From NCBI RefSeq assembly GCF_012931685.1, contig NZ_JABANC010000007.1, positions 1-64,000 of the forward strand: a DNA stretch of 64,000 nt, read 5' to 3'. Position 1 is the stretch's first letter. The number at the start of each line of letters is the position of its first letter. Under the pieces are notes generated by a model. That model was given only the letters and a program-made list of their open reading frames with translations, searched no databases and had not been told where the DNA came from. This DNA is from Hanstruepera ponticola. Lineage in GTDB: Bacteria > Bacteroidota > Bacteroidia > Flavobacteriales > Flavobacteriaceae. The position numbers were made by a program, and so were the translations under genes. Positions 37,758-44,859 of the stretch are shown here, piece by piece.

Positions 37758-38732
37758 ATGAAATCATCAATAGTTTCTAAATTACTCACTTTTGTTGCCA
37801 AGAAAAAGCTTGAAGCGCAAAATGCTTCAAAAGATATTTCTAATAAGCAACTTGTTCCGCTTATAAGAAGTTTACAGGTAGAATTAAGCCATGCTGTCAA
37901 GGAATCTATATTTATTATCATTGGCGTGTTTTCAGCTGGATTTGGTTTAAAAGGATTTCTTTTACCCAATCGTTTTATTGATGGTGGTGCCACCGGAATT
38001 AGCTTACTTCTTGAAATAGTCACGGAAATTCCATTAAGTTATTTTCTTATTCTAGTTAATATCCCTTTCATCATTTTGGGTGCCAAAATGTTCAATGTAA
38101 AATTCGCCATTAAAAGCATTGTAGCCATTATGCTTTTAGCGTTTGTAGTACACTATATTGATTACCCAACCATAACAGATGACAAGTTGCTTATTGCCGT
38201 ATTTGGCGGATTCTTTCTTGGACTAGGTATTGGTATGGCCATGAGAGGAGGCAGCGTAATTGATGGCACCGAAGTTTTGGCTATTTTTTTAAGCAGAAAA
38301 CTTTCATTAACCATTGGAGATGTTTTGCTTTTAATTAATCTAATTATTTTTTCATTTGGAATTTACGTACTATCCATAGAAACTGGACTTTACGCTATGC
38401 TAACCTATTTAGCAGCTGCCAGAACAGTGGACTTTGTTGTTGATGGTGTAGAAGAATATGTTGGCGTAACTATAATTTCTGCTCATCATGAAGACATAAA
38501 AATCATGCTAATTGATAAATTAAGACGTGCGTGCACAATATATGAAGGAAAAGGTGGTTATGGAAAAAATGGCGTTAGCACCAAACGAGATATTATTTAT
38601 ACAGTTACCACGCGTTTAGAGTTAGCAAAATTAGAAACTGAAATAGATAAAATTGATAAAGAAGCCTTTATTATAAAAGGGTTAGTAAAAGACATTAAAG
38701 GCGGTATGATAAAAAAACGCCCTCTTAAGTAA
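37758..38732 (+). CDS. YitT family membrane protein (DUF161/DUF2179)
   Basis: A 324-residue membrane protein. A soluble N-terminus of about 50 residues is followed by the YitT membrane domain (GFGLKGFLLPNRFIDGGATG, GGFFLGLGIGMAMRGGSVIDG) with five or six spans, and a cytoplasmic DUF2179 domain from about 230 (YVGVTIISAHHEDIKIML, YTVTTRLELAKLETEID). YitT proteins are suspected transporters without a proven substrate. The cupin gene starts one base after its stop codon. Confidence 0.9.
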   Translation: MKSSIVSKLLTFVAKKKLEAQNASKDISNKQLVPLIRSLQVELSHAVKESIFIIIGVFSAGFGLKGFLLPNRFIDGGATGISLLLEIVTEIPLSYFLILVNIPFIILGAKMFNVKFAIKSIVAIMLLAFVVHYIDYPTITDDKLLIAVFGGFFLGLGIGMAMRGGSVIDGTEVLAIFLSRKLSLTIGDVLLLINLIIFSFGIYVLSIETGLYAMLTYLAAARTVDFVVDGVEEYVGVTIISAHHEDIKIMLIDKLRRACTIYEGKGGYGKNGVSTKRDIIYTVTTRLELAKLETEIDKIDKEAFIIKGLVKDIKGGMIKKRPLK

Positions 38733-38733
38733 T

Positions 38734-39099
38734 ATGAAAAAATATAGCGTACAAACATCTCCTTTTATTGTTTCAACTACAGATGGAAAAATTATAAAAG
38801 AACATTTTGGCTTGGCGAGCACTGGTAATTCAGATATTAGCATTGCACATATGATTGCGCCTCCAGGTTGGAGCGAACCATTTCAAACACCAGAATTTGA
38901 TGAATTTACATTTATTATAAAAGGGAAAAAGCAGTTTATTATTGAAGGCGAAACTATCGTTTTAGAAGCTGGTCAATCCATAAAAATCACCAAAAACACT
39001 AGAGTTCAATACTCCAACCCTTTTAATGAACCTTGTGAATATTTAGCCATCTGTAAACCCGCATTTTCTATAGATTTAGTAAATAGAGAACCATCGTGA
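38734..39099 (+). CDS. Small cupin-domain protein
   Basis: A 121-residue single-domain cupin. The double-stranded beta-helix motifs read PPGWSEPFQTPEFDEFTFIIKG (first motif, with most of the usual His replaced) and AGQSIKITKNTRVQYSNP (second). No obvious full His3-Glu metal site is present, so it may be a binding rather than a catalytic cupin. It sits between YitT and the hydrolase gene, with which it overlaps by 4 bases (GTGA). Confidence 0.8.
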   Translation: MKKYSVQTSPFIVSTTDGKIIKEHFGLASTGNSDISIAHMIAPPGWSEPFQTPEFDEFTFIIKGKKQFIIEGETIVLEAGQSIKITKNTRVQYSNPFNEPCEYLAICKPAFSIDLVNREPS

Positions 39100-39920
39100 T
39101 TGTCATTCAAAAATTAATAGGCTTGTTTATTAACATCGTTAGTTTATTCTCCAAAAAATTAGGAGCAAGATTAGCTTTATTTTTATTTACGAGACCTTTA
39201 AAAGGCCGAATAAATGAAGAACAATCTGATTTTTTAGGGACCTCATTTAGGGAGGAACTCTTGGTGAATGGTACACCCGTGATGACCTATCGTTGGTTGG
39301 GAAAAGGCAGAACCATACTGTTAGCTCATGGTTGGGAAAGTAATTCGGCTAGATGGCAATATTTGATTGAGCCATTAAAAAAACTTAACTATAATATTAT
39401 TGCTCTTGATGCTCCAGCGCATGGGAGATCAGGAAGTAGTCGCTTTAATGCTTTGCTTTATGCTGAATTCATACAAGGTGTTGCAAAAAAATTTAAACCA
39501 GACATCATTATTGGACATTCTGTTGGAGGCATGGCTTCAGCTTTTTCACAAAGCAATTCTGAAAATTCTAATTTAAAAAAACTTATTTTAATTGGTTCTC
39601 CATCAGAATTTACAGATGTATTAAAACGCTATTTTAAAATGATGGGCTACAGCAAGCGTACAAAAAATGCCATAACTGCGTTAATAAAAAAAAGGTTTAA
39701 TGTTGAAACTATTTCTTTTTCAACTGCCAAACAATTAGAATTGCTAAATCTAGAAGGATTAATTATTCATGACGAAAAAGATGATGTCATCCCATATCAT
39801 GATGCCATCCTTATCAACAAAAGCCTTAAAAACAGTAAACTTATTACAACCTCTGGATTAGGTCATTCTATGAATGACGAAAGCATTTCAAACCACATCT
39901 ATGAGTTTATAGAGAGTTAA
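39096..39920 (+). CDS. Alpha/beta hydrolase
   Basis: A 274-residue alpha/beta hydrolase. The oxyanion-side motif LLAHGWESNSARW, LDAPAHGRSG, the nucleophile elbow GHSVGG with Ser142, an acidic residue in IHDEKDDVIPY and His in GLGHSMND complete a canonical triad. The first 35 residues are hydrophobic and might be a membrane anchor. It starts with GTG, supported by the 4-base GTGA overlap with the cupin stop. The substrate is not apparent. Confidence 0.88.
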   Translation: MIVIQKLIGLFINIVSLFSKKLGARLALFLFTRPLKGRINEEQSDFLGTSFREELLVNGTPVMTYRWLGKGRTILLAHGWESNSARWQYLIEPLKKLNYNIIALDAPAHGRSGSSRFNALLYAEFIQGVAKKFKPDIIIGHSVGGMASAFSQSNSENSNLKKLILIGSPSEFTDVLKRYFKMMGYSKRTKNAITALIKKRFNVETISFSTAKQLELLNLEGLIIHDEKDDVIPYHDAILINKSLKNSKLITTSGLGHSMNDESISNHIYEFIES

Positions 39921-39942
39921 ATTTTTAATCAACTGACTGACT

Positions 39943-40512
39943 GTGAATAATCATTTAGAACATATTAAATACGCATACAACAGTAGTACAAATTGTTCCT
40001 TTTACTCATATAATATTTTTAAAATAAATCATAAAAAAATAGAATTAGATGATATTTTTAATTTCGATCTACTCTTAATCGGAGATTATAGTAAATTAAA
40101 AAAACATCAAAGCGAACGTGTGATAAATGAAGGCTTGTTTTCATCAAAACATACATATAAAACTAAAGTAATCGATGCTTATGGCCCTGTAATAAAATCA
40201 ACGATAACAAGTAATGATTTTAAAAAACTCAGTTATGAAATGTTTGAGAAAAAAATGAACTCAATTATAGACCTTATGTACAATAGAAAAGATTTGCATG
40301 AAGCTGATGATTTATATAATTTTTTTAATCAATCTTTAATTGATCTTGAAAATTTTAATCTAGAAAATTGTGATTTTTATTTTTTGGACTCAAATTTATT
40401 TAGCAACACAAGAAAGCATAAGTTATCATTCATCTATTCCTATTTTATTTCAATAGTTGGTATCAATCCAGATTTAAATACTTTTTTCATCTTAAACTTT
40501 GGTAATGATTAA
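39943..40512 (+). CDS. Hypothetical protein with no recognised family
   Basis: A 189-residue protein starting with GTG 22 bases after the hydrolase gene. It is rich in Asn, Phe, Tyr and Lys, lacks a signal peptide and has only weakly hydrophobic stretches (LSFIYSYFISIVG near the C-terminus). No motif was recognised. Base composition is lower in G+C than its neighbours. No ATG exists in the first half, so the GTG start is uncertain. Alternatively it could be a decaying gene. Confidence 0.5.
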   Translation: MNNHLEHIKYAYNSSTNCSFYSYNIFKINHKKIELDDIFNFDLLLIGDYSKLKKHQSERVINEGLFSSKHTYKTKVIDAYGPVIKSTITSNDFKKLSYEMFEKKMNSIIDLMYNRKDLHEADDLYNFFNQSLIDLENFNLENCDFYFLDSNLFSNTRKHKLSFIYSYFISIVGINPDLNTFFILNFGND

Positions 40513-40586
40513 AAAAGCATGTCAAACGATGCATTAATTAATTAATTGTTTTTGAATAAATTCAAGTTCCCTTTATAATATTTCGG

Positions 40587-40594
40587 TATTTTTG
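40587..40594 (+). promoter_or_regulatory. -7 element of the pseudouridine synthase gene
   Basis: TATTTTTG matches TAnnTTTG and ends 39 bases before the ATG at 40634. It excludes the TTG at 40592 as the true start. The -33 region is weak. Confidence 0.5.
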
Positions 40595-40633
40595 ATTTCT
40601 AAAACCATTAATGATTCTTCACAAATTCTTTTT

Positions 40634-41389
40634 ATGAACGAAAATTTAATCAGACTCAACAAATATTTAAGTGAAGCTGGCTATTGCTCACGTCGTGCAG
40701 CGGACAAACTTATAGATGCAGGTCGCGTTACAATTAATGGTGAAGTGCCAGAAATGGGAACCAAAGTAAGTCCTGATGATGTGGTATGCGTGGATGGTAA
40801 AGAAGTGAAGAACAACAAAAATAAATTTGTATATCTAGCTTTCAATAAACCTATTGGCATTGTTTGCACTACAGACACACGCGTTGAAAAAGATAATATC
40901 ATAGATTTTATAAATTATCCGAAACGTATTTTTCCCATTGGTCGATTAGATAAACCCAGTGAAGGCTTGATTTTTTTAACCGATGACGGTGATATAGTCA
41001 ACAAGATTTTACGTGCCAGTAATAATCATGAAAAAGAATACATTGTAACTGTTGACAAGCCTATTTCTCAAACTTTTATAGAACGTATGGCAAATGGCGT
41101 TCCTATCATGGATACCGTTACCAAAAAATGCTATGTTGAAAAGTTAGATTCACACACATTTAAAATTATTCTCACACAAGGTTTAAACAGACAAATTAGA
41201 CGTATGTGTGAATATTTAAACTATGAAGTGCAAACACTAAAACGTGTACGCATCATGAATATTTTACTGGATGTTCCTGTTGGAAAATATAGAGAATTTA
41301 CAGATAGTGAATTAAAAGAACTTAATACATTATTGGAAGAATCTACTAAAACATTTGTTCCAAAATCTCATTCAAGACGCTCAAAATAA
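40634..41389 (+). CDS. rluF: 23S rRNA pseudouridine synthase, RluF-like
   Basis: A 251-residue RluF/RsuA-family pseudouridine synthase. It begins with an S4 RNA-binding domain (RLNKYLSEAGYCSRRAADKL, VTINGEVPEMG), then the catalytic domain with VYLAFNKPIGIVCTT, GRLDKPSEGLIFLTDDGD containing the catalytic Asp106, and NRQIRRMCEYLNYEV. The ATG at 40634 gives the usual N-terminus directly at the S4 domain. RluF modifies U2604 of 23S rRNA in E. coli; the exact target here is by family. The C-terminus has a basic tail (KSHSRRSK). Confidence 0.9.
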   Translation: MNENLIRLNKYLSEAGYCSRRAADKLIDAGRVTINGEVPEMGTKVSPDDVVCVDGKEVKNNKNKFVYLAFNKPIGIVCTTDTRVEKDNIIDFINYPKRIFPIGRLDKPSEGLIFLTDDGDIVNKILRASNNHEKEYIVTVDKPISQTFIERMANGVPIMDTVTKKCYVEKLDSHTFKIILTQGLNRQIRRMCEYLNYEVQTLKRVRIMNILLDVPVGKYREFTDSELKELNTLLEESTKTFVPKSHSRRSK

Positions 41390-41469
41390 GACTACTTAAG
41401 ATGTTAATTTATTATTAATTAACAGCAGCTTTATCATTCTGATTGGTAACTTTAAGAAAACTAACAACC

Positions 41470-42039
41470 ATGAAAGCACTATTAATTGTTTTTTTTCTGT
41501 CATCTTTCTGCTCATTTTCTCAATATGAATTCACAAGTAGTAAAGACTTTCCATTTGGGCAGCCGAACCCTGAAGCTCCCAATCAAATAACTGATTATGC
41601 GCCAATGATTGGTAGCTGCAATTGTACCTCTACAAAACGTAATCAAGATGGCTCTTGGACTGATCCCGAAGCCATGACTTGGACATGGAAATATATTATG
41701 AATGGCATGGCCGTTCAAGATGAAACACTTAAATCAGATGGCTCACATTCTGGGAGTATACGGCAATATATTGCTGACAGCAGCAGATGGTATGTACACT
41801 GGTATAGCTCCAAGACTCCCTCAACAAAATTCCCAACATGGGAAGGCAATAAACAAGAAAATGGTAATATCGTTTTATACAGAGAACAGGCAGCACCAAA
41901 TGGCACTGAAGGCTTTTTTAGATTAACTTTTTATGATATTAGTAAAACGGGTTATAAATGGGTTGGTGAATGGGTTGACAAATCAGAATCCGTAGTTTTT
42001 CCAACTTGGAAGATAGATTGCGTTCGAGACGAGAATTAG
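41470..42039 (+). CDS. Exported protein resembling DUF1579
   Basis: A 189-residue exported protein with a signal peptide ([18 protein letters not shown]). Mature-part motifs such as [39 protein letters not shown] and [19 protein letters not shown] resemble DUF1579-type proteins, whose W-x-W-x-(I/L)-x-G-x-A-x-Q-D pattern is clear here. The function of that family is unknown. A Cys pair (SCNC) near residue 47 and a Cys near the C-terminus may form a disulphide. The ATG at 41470 is preferred over an upstream TTG. Confidence 0.68.
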   Translation: MKALLIVFFLSSFCSFSQYEFTSSKDFPFGQPNPEAPNQITDYAPMIGSCNCTSTKRNQDGSWTDPEAMTWTWKYIMNGMAVQDETLKSDGSHSGSIRQYIADSSRWYVHWYSSKTPSTKFPTWEGNKQENGNIVLYREQAAPNGTEGFFRLTFYDISKTGYKWVGEWVDKSESVVFPTWKIDCVRDEN

Positions 42040-42041
42040 TC

Positions 42042-42049
42042 TATATTTG
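42042..42049 (+). promoter_or_regulatory. -7 element immediately before the VOC gene
   Basis: TATATTTG matches TAnnTTTG and ends only 3 bases before the ATG at 42053. If real, the transcript would start at or within the coding region. It could also be a chance match, because the preceding gene ends 2 bases earlier. Confidence 0.35.
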
Positions 42050-42052
42050 AAT

Positions 42053-42475
42053 ATGTCAAAGCTCTCACCATTTCACATCGCTATTCCTGTTCATAATTTA
42101 AATGAGTCTAGAATTTTTTATCGCGATATATTAAACTGCGAAGAAGGCAGAAGTAGTGACCATTGGGTTGATTTCAATTTATTTGGTCATCAATTGGTAA
42201 TTCATTACAAACCAAAATCAAAAGAAGAACTTCAAACCAATACTGTTGATGGTAAAAATGTACCTATCCCTCATTACGGTGTTGTATTACCTTGGGATAC
42301 GTTTCGTGAATTTGCTGAAGATTTAAAAAATAAAGGCATCCAATTCATCATTGAGCCTTATGTTCGTTTTGAAGGTCAAACAGGCGAACAGGCTACGATG
42401 TTTTTCCTAGATCCAGCAGGAAATGCTTTAGAGTTTAAAGCTTTTAAAGACATAGATCAGTTGTTTGCTAAATAA
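42053..42475 (+). CDS. VOC (glyoxalase/dioxygenase-fold) family protein
   Basis: A 140-residue single-domain vicinal-oxygen-chelate protein. The repeated beta-alpha-beta-beta-beta halves start at [20 protein letters not shown] and [18 protein letters not shown]. Possible metal ligands are His (FHIAI), His (HYGVV) and Glu (NALEFKAF). The sequence resembles uncharacterised dioxygenase-like VOC proteins. It converges on folD with 2 bases between stop codons. Confidence 0.82.
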   Translation: MSKLSPFHIAIPVHNLNESRIFYRDILNCEEGRSSDHWVDFNLFGHQLVIHYKPKSKEELQTNTVDGKNVPIPHYGVVLPWDTFREFAEDLKNKGIQFIIEPYVRFEGQTGEQATMFFLDPAGNALEFKAFKDIDQLFAK

Positions 42476-42477
42476 TC

Positions 42478-43359
42478 TTATTTATTATTGTGAATTTCCC
42501 TAGCCAACAACGTATTTTTTAACAACATAGCAATTGTCATTGGTCCTACACCGCCAGGAACTGGCGTAATAAAACTAGCTTTTTTGCTAACATTTTCAAA
42601 GTCCACATCTCCTGTAATAACATAACCTTTTGGTGAAGTTTCATCTTGAACTCTTGTAATTCCAACATCAATAATTACAGCATCATCTTTTACCATTTCA
42701 GCCTTCAAGAAATTAGGGACTCCAAGTGCCGATATAATAATGTCAGCTTGAGAAGTAATTTGAGTTATATTCTTTGTGTGACTATGTGTAAGTGTTACAG
42801 TTGAATTTCCGGGAAACCCTTTTCTACCCATTAAAATACTCATTGGTCTTCCTACAATATGACTTCTCCCTATTACAACTGTATGCTTTCCCTTTGTATC
42901 TACATTGTATCTATCTAACAACTCCAAAATACCAAATGGTGTTGCTGGAATAAACGTGGACATGTCAAGTGCCATTTTACCGAAATTCATAGGATGAAAA
43001 CCATCCACATCCTTATCTGGATGAACAGCCATTAAAACTTTTTGAGTATTAATCTGACGTGGCAAAGGCAATTGAATAATAAATCCATCAATATCTGGGT
43101 TTTCATTTAATTCTTCAATTTTATCTAATAATTCAATTTCACTAGTTGTATTTGACATACGAACCATGGTCGACTCAAAACCAACGCGCTCACAAGCCCT
43201 GACCTTACTGCCTACATACGTCAAACTAGCGCCATCATTACCGACAATAACTGCTGCCAAATGCGGAACTTTCTCTCCTTTGGCTTTCATTTTTTTAACC
43301 TCTTCGGCTATTTCGTTTTTGATGTCGTTACTTACTTTTCTTCCGTCTAAAATGGTCAT
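42478..43359 (-). CDS. folD: Bifunctional methylenetetrahydrofolate dehydrogenase/cyclohydrolase
   Basis: FolD interconverts methylene-, methenyl- and 10-formyl-tetrahydrofolate. The 293-residue product shows the catalytic Tyr and Lys regions (SLTYVGSKVRAC), the quinone-like binding segment PLPRQIN, DVDGFHPMNFG, the nucleotide-binding GRSHIVGRPMSILM and the C-terminal TPVPGGVGPMTIAML. Length is standard. It lies 45 bases after the end of ffh on the same strand with a terminator between them. Confidence 0.96.
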   Translation of the reverse strand: MTILDGRKVSNDIKNEIAEEVKKMKAKGEKVPHLAAVIVGNDGASLTYVGSKVRACERVGFESTMVRMSNTTSEIELLDKIEELNENPDIDGFIIQLPLPRQINTQKVLMAVHPDKDVDGFHPMNFGKMALDMSTFIPATPFGILELLDRYNVDTKGKHTVVIGRSHIVGRPMSILMGRKGFPGNSTVTLTHSHTKNITQITSQADIIISALGVPNFLKAEMVKDDAVIIDVGITRVQDETSPKGYVITGDVDFENVSKKASFITPVPGGVGPMTIAMLLKNTLLAREIHNNK

Positions 43360-43391
43360 CTGTTGAAATTTGATTAATAGTTTTTATAAAT

Positions 43392-43419
43392 AAAAAAACA
43401 TGAGTTACCTCATGTTTTT
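43392..43419 (-). terminator. Terminator overlapping the 3' end of ffh
   Basis: AAAAACATGAG at 43394-43404 pairs perfectly with CTCATGTTTTT at 43409-43419 around the loop TTAC. The ffh stop codon (43405-43407) is inside that loop, so the left half of the hairpin in the mRNA is coding sequence. A T run follows on the minus strand. Confidence 0.85.
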
Positions 43420-44733
43420 CATAGCTTGCATCATACGTTTACCGCCACCACCTTGCATCATTTTCATCATCTTGCTCATTTGATCAAATTGTTTTAGTAA
43501 TTGATTCACTTCTTGAACCGAAGTTCCCGAACCTTTACCTATTCGTTTTTTTCTACTTGAATTTATAATAGCAGGATTAGCGCGTTCTTTTGGCGTCATA
43601 GAATGAATAATAGCCTCAATACCTTTAAAAGCGTCATCATCTATATCAATGTTTTTCATCATTTTTCCAGCTCCAGGTATCATGCCTATTAAATCTTTCA
43701 TGTTACCCATTTTCTTAATCTGTTGGATCTGCTTTAAGAAGTCATCAAATCCGAACTGATTTTTAGCTATTTTCTTTTGAAGTTTCCTAGCCTCTTCTTC
43801 ATCATATTGCTCTTGAGCTCTTTCTACTAACGAAACCACATCACCCATTCCCAAAATACGGTCTGCCATACGTGACGGATAAAACACATCAATAGCTTCC
43901 ATCTTCTCACCTGTACCAATAAATTTGATAGGCTTATTAACAACCGACTTAATAGAAATGGCAGCACCACCACGTGTATCACCATCTAACTTGGTAAGGA
44001 TAACACCATCAAAGTTCAGTACATCATTAAAAGCTTTAGCTGTGTTAACAGCATCTTGACCAGTCATGGAATCAACCACAAACAAGGTTTCCTGTGGCTG
44101 AATAGCCTTATGAATATTGGATATCTCGGTCATCATAGCCTCATCAACAGCTAGACGACCAGCAGTATCTATAATTACCACATTGTGACCATTGGCTTTG
44201 GCATGAGCAATACCAGCTTGCGCAATGGCAACAGGATCTTGATTGCCTTTATCACTAAAAACCTCAACATTTATCTGTTCACCAACAACATGCAACTGGT
44301 CAATAGCAGCAGGACGATACACATCACAAGCAACTAATAATGGTTTTTTTGTTTTTTTGTTTTTTAAGTAATTGGCCAGTTTACCAGAGAAAGTTGTTTT
44401 ACCAGAACCCTGCAAACCAGACATTAATATAATACTTGGTGTTCCTGATAGGTTGATTCCTTCGGCATCACCACCCATAAGTTCGGTTAACTCGTCCTTT
44501 ACGATTTTAACCATTAACTGACCAGGTTGTAACGTTGTCAATACGTTTTGACCAAGTGCTTTTTCCTTTACACGATTTGTAAATTCCTTGGCAATTTTAA
44601 AATTAACATCGGCATCTAAAAGCGCTCTTCGAACTTCCTTTAAAGTTTCAGCAACATTAACTTCAGTAATACTACCATGACCTTTTAAGACATGTAACGC
44701 TTTATCTAACTTTTCACTTAAATTATTAAACAT
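43405..44733 (-). CDS. ffh: Signal recognition particle protein Ffh
   Basis: Ffh is the GTPase that, with 4.5S RNA, targets membrane and exported proteins to the membrane. The 442-residue product has the N domain, the G domain with GLQGSGKTTFSGKLA, DVYRPAAIDQL, DTAGRLAVD and TKLDGDTRGGA, and a methionine-rich M domain (about 300-442, RIGKGSGTSVQEVNQLLKQF and MSKMMKMMQGG). A TAAATTTG element lies 25 bases upstream. It is flanked by a terminator on each side and appears to be transcribed alone. Confidence 0.97.
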   Translation of the reverse strand: MFNNLSEKLDKALHVLKGHGSITEVNVAETLKEVRRALLDADVNFKIAKEFTNRVKEKALGQNVLTTLQPGQLMVKIVKDELTELMGGDAEGINLSGTPSIILMSGLQGSGKTTFSGKLANYLKNKKTKKPLLVACDVYRPAAIDQLHVVGEQINVEVFSDKGNQDPVAIAQAGIAHAKANGHNVVIIDTAGRLAVDEAMMTEISNIHKAIQPQETLFVVDSMTGQDAVNTAKAFNDVLNFDGVILTKLDGDTRGGAAISIKSVVNKPIKFIGTGEKMEAIDVFYPSRMADRILGMGDVVSLVERAQEQYDEEEARKLQKKIAKNQFGFDDFLKQIQQIKKMGNMKDLIGMIPGAGKMMKNIDIDDDAFKGIEAIIHSMTPKERANPAIINSSRKKRIGKGSGTSVQEVNQLLKQFDQMSKMMKMMQGGGGKRMMQAMKNMR

Positions 44734-44758
44734 AGGATTCTTGTAATTTTAAGAATTG

Positions 44759-44766
44759 CAAATTTA
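44759..44766 (-). promoter_or_regulatory. -7 element of ffh
   Basis: TAAATTTG on the minus strand matches TAnnTTTG and ends 25 bases upstream of the ffh ATG. A TTTA 19 bases further upstream may be an imperfect -33 box. Confidence 0.55.
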
Positions 44767-44801
44767 AGGATTTGTAGTGTATTTATAAAGTTTAATCAAA
44801 C

Positions 44802-44826
44802 AAAAAAAGCTACTGTTTCCAGTAGC
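44802..44826 (-). terminator. Intrinsic terminator after the LamG lipoprotein gene
   Basis: GCTACTG and CAGTAGC form a perfect 7-bp stem around a 4-base loop, followed on the minus strand by seven T. It starts 33 bases after the stop codon of the lipoprotein gene. Confidence 0.9.
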
Positions 44827-44859
44827 CTTTCACCTAAACTAATTAACCAAAAATTAGCA

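Noticed and set aside
35302-42053. Upstream TTG or GTG starts giving longer proteins for queE, the HerA-like ATPase, rluF, the DUF1579-like gene and the VOC gene
   Set aside because: Internal ATG codons fit family N-termini, signal peptides or promoter positions better.
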